Positions 17,179-26,373 of a stretch of DNA of 63,141 nucleotides are shown here, piece after piece. How positions within the stretch are numbered: the stretch's first letter is position 1; each line of letters begins with the position of its first letter. A program made the translations under genes and the position numbers. The notes beneath the pieces were generated by a model. It saw only the letters and a list, made by a program, of their open reading frames with translations, was not told where the DNA came from and ran no database searches. The DNA is taken from the NCBI RefSeq assembly GCF_016107535.1, contig NZ_JABASQ010000018.1:1-63141 (forward strand), in the 5' to 3' direction. The DNA comes from Psychrobacter cibarius. GTDB lineage: Bacteria; Pseudomonadota; Gammaproteobacteria; Pseudomonadales; Moraxellaceae.

Positions 17179-18087
17179 TCACAACGATTGATCCACCGTC
17201 ACCAATTGATTGTCTAACAAACGTGCACGTCCTAGCCAAGCAGCGACTAAAATCATCAAACTCTTATTTTCTACATTAAAAGTTACAGTATCATTAGTGA
17301 GTGACTCTAGCGTATCGGTTTTAATGTCTAAATAATCAATAATGAAGCCAGCATCCGTAATACGCTGATGCGTTTCTGCTAGCAACGACTGAACAACTTG
17401 TTGGCTCTGTTCGCCTTTTTCTAACTGCTTTGCTAAATATTGTAGCGCTTGATGGATAACAGGTGCTACCTCACGTTCAGTAGCACTTAAATATTGGTTA
17501 CGCGATGAGAGTGCCAAACCATCTGCAGCGCGGACAATAGGTGCCCCTATAATTTCAATGGGATAACTTAAATCACGTACCAATTGCTTAATAATCGCTA
17601 ATTGCTGATAATCTTTTTGTCCAAAAACAGCCATATCCGGTTGTACGATATTGAACAGTTTAGAGACGACAATACCAACACCGTCAAAATGCCCAGGGCG
17701 TGATTGACCACATAATTGAGTGGTAATAGCACCTGCAAGAACGGAAGTCGGCGGCGGTAAGACAGGGTACATCTCTTCAATACTGGGCGCAAACACATAA
17801 TCAGTATCGACCGTTGCTAGCTTAGCGACATCCTCATCAAGCGTGCGAGGATAACTATCAAAATCCTCTCCCGCGCCAAATTGAGTAGGGTTGACAAAAA
17901 TACTAACCACCACGATATCAGCATGTTGCTTGGCTATTTTTACTAATTCAAGATGGCCAGCATGCAGATTGCCCATCGTTGGCACTAAAGCGATGCGCTG
18001 TGGGCCATCTTGATTGTCATTTTTTTGTCCACGATAAGACTGTAAAGCTGTACGCAATGCGGAGATATGATGATGAATGATTGGCAT
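17179..18087 (-). CDS. panC: Pantothenate synthetase
   Basis: 302 residues. PTMGNLHAGH carries the HIGH-like ATP-binding signature; VVSIFVNPTQFG, CGQSRPGHFDGV and FGQKDYQQL are further PanC motifs, with LSSRNQYL later. It joins pantoate and beta-alanine using ATP to form pantothenate for coenzyme A. It follows panB on the same strand by about 40 bases, the usual panBC arrangement. About 20 residues more than E. coli PanC. Confidence 0.96.
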   Translation of the reverse strand: MPIIHHHISALRTALQSYRGQKNDNQDGPQRIALVPTMGNLHAGHLELVKIAKQHADIVVVSIFVNPTQFGAGEDFDSYPRTLDEDVAKLATVDTDYVFAPSIEEMYPVLPPPTSVLAGAITTQLCGQSRPGHFDGVGIVVSKLFNIVQPDMAVFGQKDYQQLAIIKQLVRDLSYPIEIIGAPIVRAADGLALSSRNQYLSATEREVAPVIHQALQYLAKQLEKGEQSQQVVQSLLAETHQRITDAGFIIDYLDIKTDTLESLTNDTVTFNVENKSLMILVAAWLGRARLLDNQLVTVDQSL

Positions 18088-18128
18088 GGTTAACTATTCT
18101 TCTACTGATAATCGTAAAAACTAAAATG

Positions 18129-18929
18129 TTAGCTAAACTGGTGCTGCTCGGTTGGAAAACTGCCTTCACGTACTGACTGCTGGTAAAGGGCAAATGCGCC
18201 TTCGATACTGTGCGCGCTATTACGTTCATCGGTCAAAAAGTCATGAATAAAGCGCGGGACACGGCCGTGTGCCATACCTAGCATGTCATGCATGACCAAC
18301 ACTTGACCATCCGTATCCGCACCAGCACCAATCCCAATAACTGGCACTGCGACGGCTTCCGTCACTGCTTTTGCAAGCTCAGCAGGTACGCACTCTAACA
18401 CTAACAGCGCAGCACCTACCGCAACGACTGCTTTCGCATCAGCAAGCAATTGATCAGCCGCTTCGTCACCACGACCTTGGATTTTATAACCACCAAACAC
18501 ATTGACTGATTGCGGTGTTAATCCTAAATGCACACAAGTAGGCGTCCCTGCTTGCGCCAAAGTCGTGATTAAATCGCAAAGCTCACTACCACCTTCAATC
18601 TTAATCACATGCGCGCCCGACTGCATCAGCTGACGACTATTGGCAACCGCTTCTGGCAGGGTCACATAGCTCATGAATGGCAAGTCAGCCAATATCAGCG
18701 CGTGTTTATTGCTACGGGCAATATTGGCTGTATGATAAGCCATGTCATTGACAGTCACGGGTAACGTTGAGTCGTGACCTTGCACCACCATGCCCAAACT
18801 GTCACCGATTAAAATCGTATCAATCTCTGCCTTTTCCATCATGCGTGCAAACATCGAGTCATAGCACGTTAAGCAAGTGAACTTGGTGCCATCTTTTTTG
18901 AATTTTTTTAAAGTAGATAACGTCGTCAT
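18129..18929 (-). CDS. panB: Ketopantoate hydroxymethyltransferase
   Basis: 266 residues of a TIM-barrel enzyme. TCYDSMFARMMEKA, IGDSLGMVVQGHDSTLPV (metal and substrate loop), VKIEGG and HLGLTPQSV are PanB signatures. It transfers a hydroxymethyl group from 5,10-methylene-tetrahydrofolate to 2-ketoisovalerate. The ribosome binding site GAGGA sits 6-7 bases before the ATG. The region upstream of the gene contains six tandem AGCTATT repeats (18969-19010), which could influence expression. Confidence 0.96.
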   Translation of the reverse strand: MTTLSTLKKFKKDGTKFTCLTCYDSMFARMMEKAEIDTILIGDSLGMVVQGHDSTLPVTVNDMAYHTANIARSNKHALILADLPFMSYVTLPEAVANSRQLMQSGAHVIKIEGGSELCDLITTLAQAGTPTCVHLGLTPQSVNVFGGYKIQGRGDEAADQLLADAKAVVAVGAALLVLECVPAELAKAVTEAVAVPVIGIGAGADTDGQVLVMHDMLGMAHGRVPRFIHDFLTDERNSAHSIEGAFALYQQSVREGSFPTEQHQFS

Positions 18930-18968
18930 ATGATCCTCGATTAACCTTTAGTACCTTTTAGCACCTTT

Positions 18969-19010
18969 AGCTATTAGCTATTAGCTATTAGCTATTAGCT
19001 ATTAGCTATT
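18969..19010. repeat. Heptanucleotide tandem repeat, six copies
   Basis: Six exact copies of AGCTATT, about 40 bases upstream of the panB start codon and between folK and panB. Copy number could vary by slipped-strand replication. Confidence 0.9.
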
Positions 19011-19064
19011 TATTCTGATTGTGACCAAAACTCTTAGCAATCCTCTGGTATAGGTGATTTACCT

Positions 19065-19093
19065 TAAAAGAGGTGAACGCTGTCACTCTTTTA
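19065..19093 (-). terminator. Possible weak terminator after folK
   Basis: TAAAAGAGGTGA (19065-19076) and TCACTCTTTTA (19083-19093) form a stem with one bulge and a short loop just downstream of folK. The U run on the minus strand is weak (TTTTAA), so readthrough into panBC is possible. Confidence 0.35.
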
Positions 19094-19104
19094 CAATAGA
19101 TTGG

Positions 19105-19632
19105 CTACAGTAGTTTTAAGCCTGTCCAATCTTTGCTAGGCGGATAGTCATCTATCGACTTGCTAGCAATGATAAGCGCTGGAGCTAACTCTCGCAGTGG
19201 TAATAAGACAAAATTACGCTCAAACAATCCAGCGTGCGGTACGGTTAATTGTGGCTCAGTGATTTGCGCCTCACCCTCACCGTATAACAAAATATCGACA
19301 TCCAAACTACGCTCACCCCAACGCCGTATTCGTGCACGCTTAGCCTCTTTTTCTAACTGTTGACAGTAAGCAAGCAACTCAAGAGGCGGCAATATCGTCT
19401 CAAACCCAGCGACGGCATTAACAAAATCAGGCTGATCTTGCGGCCCCATAGGCGCTGAAGCGTAAAACGAAGAAACCCGAACCGCACGTATTTGCTTATG
19501 CTCTTGCATCGCTGCGATTGCCTGCTGCAAATGTTCTATCGGTGAACCCAAGTCGTTAGACAAATTGCTACCCAAACCTAAGTAGCAGGTTACCCAATTC
19601 GCGTTGCCCGCATCATTAGTAATATTAGACAT
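19105..19632 (-). CDS. folK: HPPK, 6-hydroxymethyl-dihydropterin pyrophosphokinase
   Basis: 175 residues. CYLGLGSNLS at the N-terminus, FYASAPMGPQDQPDFVNAV and RRWGERSLDVDILLYG (acidic metal-binding pair DxD) are FolK hallmarks. The C-terminus has PHAGLFERNFVLLPL. It transfers pyrophosphate to the pterin in folate synthesis. The ATG at 19632 overlaps the pcnB stop by 8 bases (ATGTCTAA), suggesting translational coupling. A start at 19689 would overlap pcnB by 65 bases and adds non-conserved residues. The pcnB-folK-panB-panC order is conserved in pseudomonads. Confidence 0.95.
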   Translation of the reverse strand: MSNITNDAGNANWVTCYLGLGSNLSNDLGSPIEHLQQAIAAMQEHKQIRAVRVSSFYASAPMGPQDQPDFVNAVAGFETILPPLELLAYCQQLEKEAKRARIRRWGERSLDVDILLYGEGEAQITEPQLTVPHAGLFERNFVLLPLRELAPALIIASKSIDDYPPSKDWTGLKLL

Positions 19633-21901
19633 TGTCAGTACTAGGCTGGCGACGGCGACGTTTCGATGGGACAGGGCCTTTATTGTCATTCACACTACTC
19701 ATACCAACATTGCCATTAGCAGCTTGGCTGGTTTTAACAGACTTTGCTTCTGTCGTTCTGGCTGGTTTTTTAGCGCTTTCAGGTGTCGTAACCTTCGCCA
19801 CTTTTTTGCGCTCAACCGTTTTTTTAGCCGGAACATCTGTTTTATCAGTAAGCTGGGCTGCTGGCTTAGGTGCTTTTTTTGCATACTTTGCTACAGCTTT
19901 AACATCGTTGTTAGTCGTTACTTGCGCCTCTGTATTACTAGCAATATTTATACTATCTGCACTCGGCTGACGACGGCGACGCTTATGCGGTATCGGCTCA
20001 TTATTCATACTGACGAGCGCAGGCGATCTTGCTACCGAGCGAGCCACAAACGAAGGCGTAACCTCTGACTGTGTTGCTTTTGGCTGCTGAGCTTGATTTG
20101 AGCGATCAGGTTTACTATCAGCCTTACTATAAGAGTTGGCATCAGAACTAGTATCCTGATTTTTTAGCGCTTTCTCAGTTAATACACTCTTATGGGCAGG
20201 TTTTTTCTGCGCCGCCTCTTGACGACTATCAGGTTTATCACCATTTGATAGCTGCTTCTGCAATGGTGGCACAACTTTTTCGTTCTCAATTACAAAGAGT
20301 GGTGCAGGCTTGGAATGATGGCGTTTATTTGCCGCTTGGTTGCTGCTATTGGCAAGGGATAGCTGTCGTAACTGAGCAAGCTCATGGCTGTCTTGACTTA
20401 CTTGCTGCGATTCATAGTACTTGTTGTTATTGCTACCAGATTGCTTAACAGAGGCTGATTGACTGACAGCGCGGCGACGGCGTGCTGGAATATTTGACGG
20501 GTCATTTACCATATTCTGCTCATTCCTACCCTGCTCACCAGTATCATTGGCTTTGCTGTGCTTGGTATTTTTTTGATGAGATATTGAGTGATCGATGCTA
20601 TTTGACTCTGAATTTTGATGATTACGCCCACGACCACGCTGCGCTTGTTGCCCTTTTTTATACGCACCGCGACGAATATTTTCATCAAAATCATCAATGA
20701 CTTGCTGCTGCTCTCGTTCAGACAATGTCTGATAGGTCTGCCACCAATCGCCCATACCATTGGTCGACTCTGATAACGGATGCTCAGCATCACCGCATTG
20801 CTCACGCAATAACAAAAAGTCAAAACCTGCGCGAAAGCGTGGATGCTCAGACAGCTGAACGATTTGTTTGCTACGCGGGGCTGCAAGTCTTGGCTGCAAT
20901 ATCCAGATATCACGGATAAACTGCTCTGCAAATTTAGGAATCGCGGTCTTGATACGTTGACGATCAATCACTTTACCAGCGGCGTGCATTTGCGCTTCAG
21001 CAAACGGCATATTGCGCTTCTTGGCTTTTGCCAACTGATGCAGATAGTTTTCCCACAATAGCGCAGCATAAAAGAACGCCGGATTGATACTTTTGCCCGC
21101 AGCAATACGTTTGTCAGTATTAATAGCGACTTGATTGACCAATGCGCTTGGCTCAGATGGTGGGTAGATGATTAAGCTATCAATCGCCCCCGACTCAAAC
21201 AATAGCGGCAATAATGGCACCAGATAACCACCGGTAAACATCTTCTGCGTCTCATCATAGAGACGATGCGGTGATATTTGCTCAAGCAATGCCCAATTGC
21301 CATCATGAAACTGATCGGCTAACTCGTCATCAAACTCAAAACCGAGCTTGGCTTTGAAACGTAAAGCACGCAACAAACGTACTGGATCTTCTTCGATACG
21401 CACTGGCGCATGGCCGAGCAGACGAATGATTTTATTATCAATGTCGTCAAGCGCACCGCAAAAATCATGAACCACACCTTTAAGCGGTTGATAATAAAGC
21501 GCGTTGATAGAAAAATCACGACGAGAGAAGTCTTGTTTGATATCACCCCAAACATTATCACGCAGGATCATACCGTCTTGATTGGTATTAGCATCATTGG
21601 TTGGTGGACCACGGAAGGTAGCAACCTCAATCAACTCACGGCCTGAATACACGTGCGCCAACTGAAAGCGGCGACCGATAATGCGGCAGCGCTTGCCAAA
21701 GACGTCTTTGATCTCATGCGGCTTGGCATCAGTGACAGCGTCAAAGTCTTTTGGACGTAAACCCAATAAGGTATCACGCACGCCGCCACCGACGATATAG
21801 GCATCAAACCCAGCTCGGTTTAAGGTGGCAATCACGTCAGTAATGGAATTGGGTAATTCAGATTTATTCAGTTCTAACTGCTTGGCGGCACGCTCGGCCA
21901 T
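19625..21901 (-). CDS. pcnB: Poly(A) polymerase I with a long disordered C-terminal extension
   Basis: 758 residues against about 450-490 for typical PcnB. The catalytic head (about 30-180) has YIVGGGVRDTLLG and the acidic pair Asp52/Asp54 in KDFDAVTD, then RRDFSINALYY and the RIEEDPVRLLRALRF helix. The neck/body extends to about 420. The remaining 330 or so residues are low complexity, rich in Ser, Asn, Lys, Gln, Ala and Arg, with the basic motif KRRRRQPS occurring twice, the second time at the C-terminus, plus a related ARRRRAVSQ. The enzyme adds 3' poly(A) tails that promote RNA decay. The tail may bind RNA or partners. Ribosome binding site GAGGAG upstream. Confidence 0.94.
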   Translation of the reverse strand: MAERAAKQLELNKSELPNSITDVIATLNRAGFDAYIVGGGVRDTLLGLRPKDFDAVTDAKPHEIKDVFGKRCRIIGRRFQLAHVYSGRELIEVATFRGPPTNDANTNQDGMILRDNVWGDIKQDFSRRDFSINALYYQPLKGVVHDFCGALDDIDNKIIRLLGHAPVRIEEDPVRLLRALRFKAKLGFEFDDELADQFHDGNWALLEQISPHRLYDETQKMFTGGYLVPLLPLLFESGAIDSLIIYPPSEPSALVNQVAINTDKRIAAGKSINPAFFYAALLWENYLHQLAKAKKRNMPFAEAQMHAAGKVIDRQRIKTAIPKFAEQFIRDIWILQPRLAAPRSKQIVQLSEHPRFRAGFDFLLLREQCGDAEHPLSESTNGMGDWWQTYQTLSEREQQQVIDDFDENIRRGAYKKGQQAQRGRGRNHQNSESNSIDHSISHQKNTKHSKANDTGEQGRNEQNMVNDPSNIPARRRRAVSQSASVKQSGSNNNKYYESQQVSQDSHELAQLRQLSLANSSNQAANKRHHSKPAPLFVIENEKVVPPLQKQLSNGDKPDSRQEAAQKKPAHKSVLTEKALKNQDTSSDANSYSKADSKPDRSNQAQQPKATQSEVTPSFVARSVARSPALVSMNNEPIPHKRRRRQPSADSINIASNTEAQVTTNNDVKAVAKYAKKAPKPAAQLTDKTDVPAKKTVERKKVAKVTTPESAKKPARTTEAKSVKTSQAANGNVGMSSVNDNKGPVPSKRRRRQPSTDNV

Positions 21902-22049
21902 GCATCTACTCCTCGCCGGTATTCTTTAACCACCCCTGATGAACACAGCGTTTATCAGGCGGATGTACCTGCTAGTTTAACAAATTTTGCGCGTAGTAGG
22001 TGTGTTATGACATTTACTTACGTGCTATTTTGTCAATATTGGGGTTAAA

Positions 22050-23385
22050 TGTACTACCCACCATCTATAGAGGTGGGGGCTTCTTAGGTAATACTCATAC
22101 TTGATACGATATTCTGTATCAGCGGTTAAGCAAATTGACTAAGCTAACCCCGTCGCACCGACGGTTTTAATTGTTGCCATTATCAACCCCGCATTGAGGA
22201 TATTGATACTGGCATTGATGTCTCGGTCATTATCTTGTTTACAAGACGGACACTGCCACTGGCGTAGTGATAATGGCAGTTCAGCTTTAGACAGTAAGTG
22301 ATTACAGTTTGAGCAGGTCTTAGACGATGGATACCATCGGTCTATTCTAACAAGCATTTTTCTGTACCACTCAGCTTTATACGTCAGCATACTGATGAAT
22401 GATGACCATGAGCTGTCACTAATGGCTTTAGCTAAACTACGGCTTTTAACCATGCCTTTGACGTTCAAATCCTCTATGGCAATAACATCGTGGTTTTTGA
22501 TGATAGTGAATGAGAGTTTATGTAGAAAATCTTTTCGGGCATTGGTTATTTTTTCATAAATTTTGGCAACTTTGATTTTCTGCTTTTGATAGTTACGACT
22601 GTCTGACAGATTTCGCGCCTCTTTTTTAGCAACTTCTCTACGCTTGGCTAAAATATTTTGCTGACGAGCCAATTTTTTTTCAAGCTTTGATAGAAATTTA
22701 GGATTAGCCACTTTCGTACCGTCCGATAAGACGATAAAGTCGGTTAATCCTAAATCAATGCCGATGTTTGAATGAGTTTTAAGCAATTCATCAACCACTG
22801 TTTCAACCAGTAAACTGATAAAGTACTTACCTGATGGAGTTTTTGAGACAGTGGCACTTTTGATTAAACCATTTATTTTATTTGGGAACTTGGCTTTAAT
22901 ATGACCAATTTTAGGGAGTTTGATGGTGTTGTTAGTGACCGAAACTGTGCCTTTTTGATTATTAGTGGTATAGCTGTCTTTAATGCCTTTTTTCTTGAAC
23001 CTAGGGAAGCCCGAGCCTTGTTTGAAAAACTTGTTATAGGCGCTGCGTAGGTTCTGCTGTACATTGGCTAAGGCGAGACTATCCACTTCTTTTAACCATT
23101 CAAACTGTTTTTTATACTGAGCGGGTGTGTTGTTTAGGGTAGTTTTAGTCGCTTCATAATAATCAATCTTATCGCTCAGCATTTTATTCCAGATAAAGCG
23201 CGTGCAGCCAAACGACTTGGCAAAGAATACTTGCTGTTCGTCATTAGGGTAGAGTCTGACTTTATAGGCTTTTAATACTTGTTTGCTCATAAGACTATAT
23301 TACTTGATTTACTTATAATACAGAAGTAAATCTAACACATTAATGGGCATTCATCCCAATTTATAGAGGTAGGGGAATTCTACTT
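22050..23385 (-). mobile_element. IS200/IS605-type element, tnpB only (copy B)
   Basis: A tnpB gene without tnpA lies between hairpin-forming ends. The right end has CCCACC/GGTGGG at 22057-22077, and the left end has a related imperfect hairpin at about 23354-23375 (CATCCCAATTTATAGAGGTAGGGG). The ends differ from copies A and C, so this is a different element. Borders are approximate. It sits between pcnB and the comEA-like gene. Confidence 0.7.
22139..23290 (-). CDS. tnpB: TnpB, RNA-guided RuvC nuclease (second family)
   Basis: 383 residues, compact TnpB type. The N-terminus has KAYKVRLYPNDEQ and FGCTRFIWNKML. Catalytic residues appear intact: Asp179 in GIDLGLTD, Glu273 in AIEDLNV and Asp357 in DRDINAS. 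The zinc finger has Cys326/Cys329 and Cys347/Cys350. It is clearly divergent from the tnpB products at 9780-11087 and 45170-46474, indicating an independent arrival. Function would be guide-directed DNA cleavage linked to transposon maintenance; TnpA is absent. Confidence 0.92.
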   Translation of the reverse strand: MSKQVLKAYKVRLYPNDEQQVFFAKSFGCTRFIWNKMLSDKIDYYEATKTTLNNTPAQYKKQFEWLKEVDSLALANVQQNLRSAYNKFFKQGSGFPRFKKKGIKDSYTTNNQKGTVSVTNNTIKLPKIGHIKAKFPNKINGLIKSATVSKTPSGKYFISLLVETVVDELLKTHSNIGIDLGLTDFIVLSDGTKVANPKFLSKLEKKLARQQNILAKRREVAKKEARNLSDSRNYQKQKIKVAKIYEKITNARKDFLHKLSFTIIKNHDVIAIEDLNVKGMVKSRSLAKAISDSSWSSFISMLTYKAEWYRKMLVRIDRWYPSSKTCSNCNHLLSKAELPLSLRQWQCPSCKQDNDRDINASINILNAGLIMATIKTVGATGLA

Positions 23386-23411
23386 GAATTGGTTAAAGCA
23401 AAATACCACCC

Positions 23412-23786
23412 TTAATCTTGTACGCGTAAACGTGCTCGATTTTTCTCAACCGTTTTTGCGCCAATACCCTTAACCTTTACCAACTCATCAACGGTCTGAA
23501 AACTACCAAACATCTCACGATATAAAATAATCGCTTGGGCTTTGCTGCTGCCGATACCGTTTAATGAAACGAGCGCGCCTTCACTAGCACGATTGATATT
23601 AATGGTGGCTTGGTCACGTACCTGTATTTTGGCACTTTCTTGCGCCAATAGATATTTATAAGCCCTTTGAGGATTATCAAAACAAGGCGCAGCTTGAACA
23701 CTGTTCAACATAAAAACCGCCAATATTAGACTGAAAACAGCCATATTGACTAAGCTAACAAATGAGACCTTATGATAAACGTTCAT
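23412..23786 (-). CDS. ComEA-like helix-hairpin-helix DNA-binding protein
   Basis: 124 residues. A hydrophobic N-terminal signal or anchor (about 10-30, ending SVQA before APCF) is followed by a tandem helix-hairpin-helix domain (about 60-122) with ININRAS, LNGIGSSKAQAI and VKGIGAKTVEKN. The ComEA family binds incoming double-stranded DNA in the periplasm during natural transformation. Its ATG overlaps the mazG stop codon (ATGA), so translation is likely coupled. Confidence 0.85.
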   Translation of the reverse strand: MNVYHKVSFVSLVNMAVFSLILAVFMLNSVQAAPCFDNPQRAYKYLLAQESAKIQVRDQATININRASEGALVSLNGIGSSKAQAIILYREMFGSFQTVDELVKVKGIGAKTVEKNRARLRVQD

Positions 23787-24664
23787 GACGATCGTTCATG
23801 TTGTTTCGCCGCTTCCCATAACGCATCCATCTCTGTTATATCGCTGTCTTCTAAACGCTTGCCAGTCGCAGCTAACTGCGCTTCAATATAACCAAAACGT
23901 GATTTGAATTTATGCACACACGTTAAGGTGGCTGCTTCTGCATCAAGATTGAGTTTACGCGCCACATTGACGAGCGCAAACATACAATCACCCAGCTCTT
24001 TTTCAATATCGCTAATATTGGCTTTGCTTATGTTATATTCAGCAGCATCTTTTGATTTATCTATCAATTCAGCCTTTAACTCGGCAATCTCTTCATCTAG
24101 CTTATCAAAAGCACCGCTAACGCCCTCCCAGTCAAACCCTAACTTTGACGCCTGTTTTTGCACATCTTGCGCTTGCATGAGCGCACTGCCCGCCTTGGTA
24201 TTGTCTAAACGACGTTTTGGTTTGCCTCGTGCCTCGCGCGCTTGCTGCTCTTCCACTTTAATCTCATCCCAACGAGCTTTTACCGCCGTGTCATCTTCAA
24301 GGGTTTCAGCCTCAAAAACATGTGGGTGACGACGAATGAGCTTTTCTTGTAAAGTGGTGATAACATCGCTCATGCCAAAGCGACCTTGCTCAGCATACAT
24401 CTGACAATGAAACACCACTTGCAGCAGCACATCGCCCAGCTCGCCTTTGATATCCTCATCGTCATTACTTTGTACCGCTTCGCCCAGCTCATAAGCTTCT
24501 TCGATGGCATAAGGAATAAGGCTGTGATTGGTTTGCTTTTTATCCCACGGACAGTCAACACGTAGCCGTGCCATCAAAGCCAATAAATCGTCTAATTCAC
24601 CACTAGCAGTTGGCGTTCCTTGTGCTGGTGTAGGCGCTACTATTTTATTGTCGAGAGTATTCAT
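23783..24664 (-). CDS. mazG: MazG, nucleoside triphosphate pyrophosphohydrolase
   Basis: 293 residues. The first MazG domain (about 25-125) carries CPWDKKQTNHSL, EEAYELGEAV and the metal-binding ELGDVLLQVVFH. A second, less complete copy (about 160-270) includes EEIAELKAEL and EKELGDCMFALVN. It hydrolyses NTPs to NMPs and pyrophosphate, tempering (p)ppGpp stress and cleaning damaged nucleotides. Somewhat longer than E. coli MazG (263), with an Ala/Thr/Pro-rich N-terminal lead. Overlaps comEA by 4 bases. Confidence 0.94.
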   Translation of the reverse strand: MNTLDNKIVAPTPAQGTPTASGELDDLLALMARLRVDCPWDKKQTNHSLIPYAIEEAYELGEAVQSNDDEDIKGELGDVLLQVVFHCQMYAEQGRFGMSDVITTLQEKLIRRHPHVFEAETLEDDTAVKARWDEIKVEEQQAREARGKPKRRLDNTKAGSALMQAQDVQKQASKLGFDWEGVSGAFDKLDEEIAELKAELIDKSKDAAEYNISKANISDIEKELGDCMFALVNVARKLNLDAEAATLTCVHKFKSRFGYIEAQLAATGKRLEDSDITEMDALWEAAKQHERSS

Positions 24665-24795
24665 AAGGGAGGCTCTTATATTTTTGCTTATCGTTCAATT
24701 TAGCAGTTAGTGTAGCATTGAACGCTTATTAGCTTATAATTATGCTATCTATTTTATTATTTTACCACTGCACATGCGCAAGGAATTTTATCATT

Positions 24796-26283
24796 ATGTC
24801 TACGTCTGCGACCATTCGTTATCAGCCAGAAACTGCATTTAATCCCATTATTATTGATTCATTTAAAGCTTATGATATTCGCGGCGAGCTTGGGGTAAAT
24901 CTAAACGAAGCCATTGCTTACCGTATTGGTCGTGCTTTTGCACAGATTTTATTTCAGCGTTATGGTGCGGCGGTTGAGGCTCATGACAATGATATGGTAA
25001 ATCTAAAACCTGTCATCGTTATTGGTAGTGACATTCGCCATTCAAGCGAGCAATTAAAACAAGCGACCATCGCTGGTATTCTCGATGCTGGTGTCAATGT
25101 GATTGACTTGGGCATGAGCGGTACAGAAGAGGTCTATTTTGCCACCAGTTATTATCAGGCATTGGGTGGTATTGAGGTCACAGCCAGCCATAATCCTATT
25201 AACTATAACGGCTTAAAATTGGTTAAGGAACATTCAAAACCAATCAGTGCTGATGATGGTTTGGCAGAGATTCAAGCATTGGCAGAATCTGGGCAATTTA
25301 TCACTAAAAACCGATCAGGAACGTTGCAATTATTAACTGATAAAAGCGCTTATGTCGATCATGTCATGACTTTTATCGATACCGATAAGCTCAAACCCCT
25401 CAAATTAGTGATTAACTCAGGCAATGGCAGTGCAGGGCCTGTGGTTGACTTGTTGATTGATAAGCTTGCACAAGCTGGTGCGCCAATTGAAGTGCTTAAA
25501 CTGCATCATACACCAGATGGTAGCTTCCCCAATGGCATCCCCAACCCTATGATTGAAGCCAATAGAGTGGCGACTCAGCAAGCTGTTTTGGAAAATAAAG
25601 CCGACCTTGGCATTGCCTTTGATGGCGACTTTGACCGCTGCTTTTTATTTGATGAACATGGTGAATTTATTGATGGTAGCTATATAGTTGGAATGCTCGC
25701 TCAAGCATTTTTGAATAAGTACCCAAATGAGCCAATCGTCTACGATCCACGTGTCATTTACAATACTGAATCCGTGATTAAGGAACATAACGGTAAGGCT
25801 GTCATCAGTAAATCTGGTCACTCTTTTATCAAGCAAGTGATGCGTGATTCTGGTGCAGTTTATGGTGGCGAGATGTCAGCGCATCACTATTTTCGCGACT
25901 TTTTCTACTGTGATAGCGGCATGATTCCTTGGCTGCTCACCATCGAGCTGTTGTCTGTCACCGGAAAAACCTTATCAGAATTGGTTACTGGCTATATTCA
26001 AGCCTATCCAAGTTCAGGCGAGCTTAATTTTCGTCTCACAACAAATGATGCGCCAACGATTATTAGCGCTATTGAAGAAAAATTTAGCAGCGAAAATCCG
26101 ACCAAATCAATACTTGATGGCTTGAGTCTTAACTTTGGCGAATGGCGCTTTAATCTGCGTGCCTCAAATACCGAACCACTGATCAGATTAAACATTGAAA
26201 GTCGTGGCAATGAAGAATTGTTAGCTATTAAAGTTAAAGAGATTCAACAGTGGCTAGCGGTACAAGGTGCTGTACTAGCGTAA
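24796..26283 (+). CDS. Phosphomannomutase/phosphoglucomutase (AlgC/ManB family)
   Basis: 495 residues. The N-terminus has FKAYDIRGELG. The phosphoserine loop VTASHNPINYNG, metal loop DGDFDRC, sugar-binding GGEMSAHH and phosphate-binding RASNTEP are all present, so the enzyme looks active. It interconverts hexose 1- and 6-phosphates, supplying GDP-mannose or UDP-glucose synthesis for surface polysaccharides. The start at 24796 is supported by AAGGA about 11 bases upstream; a start at 24742 would add a non-homologous hydrophobic lead. It converges on the galE-galU-pgi-ugd-like unit, as pgm does at the end of the Acinetobacter capsule locus. Confidence 0.92.
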   Translation: MSTSATIRYQPETAFNPIIIDSFKAYDIRGELGVNLNEAIAYRIGRAFAQILFQRYGAAVEAHDNDMVNLKPVIVIGSDIRHSSEQLKQATIAGILDAGVNVIDLGMSGTEEVYFATSYYQALGGIEVTASHNPINYNGLKLVKEHSKPISADDGLAEIQALAESGQFITKNRSGTLQLLTDKSAYVDHVMTFIDTDKLKPLKLVINSGNGSAGPVVDLLIDKLAQAGAPIEVLKLHHTPDGSFPNGIPNPMIEANRVATQQAVLENKADLGIAFDGDFDRCFLFDEHGEFIDGSYIVGMLAQAFLNKYPNEPIVYDPRVIYNTESVIKEHNGKAVISKSGHSFIKQVMRDSGAVYGGEMSAHHYFRDFFYCDSGMIPWLLTIELLSVTGKTLSELVTGYIQAYPSSGELNFRLTTNDAPTIISAIEEKFSSENPTKSILDGLSLNFGEWRFNLRASNTEPLIRLNIESRGNEELLAIKVKEIQQWLAVQGAVLA

Positions 26284-26312
26284 ATTAATACGGATAATTT
26301 CGATTAAAAACC

Positions 26313-26349
26313 AAAAAAAGCTCGCTGATAATTATCAACGAGCTTTTTT
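26313..26349. terminator. Bidirectional rho-independent terminator
   Basis: AAAAAAGCTCG(C)TGATAA pairs with TTATCA(A)CGAGCTTTTTT. It serves the convergent pgm-like gene and the minus-strand ugd-like operon. Confidence 0.85.
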
Positions 26350-26373
26350 GATGATAGAAAAACTGGAATAAAG

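Noticed and set aside
19604..20068. 154-codon plus-strand frame opposite the pcnB tail
   Set aside because: An antisense shadow created by the repetitive, GC-richer tail of pcnB; no start signal or domain.
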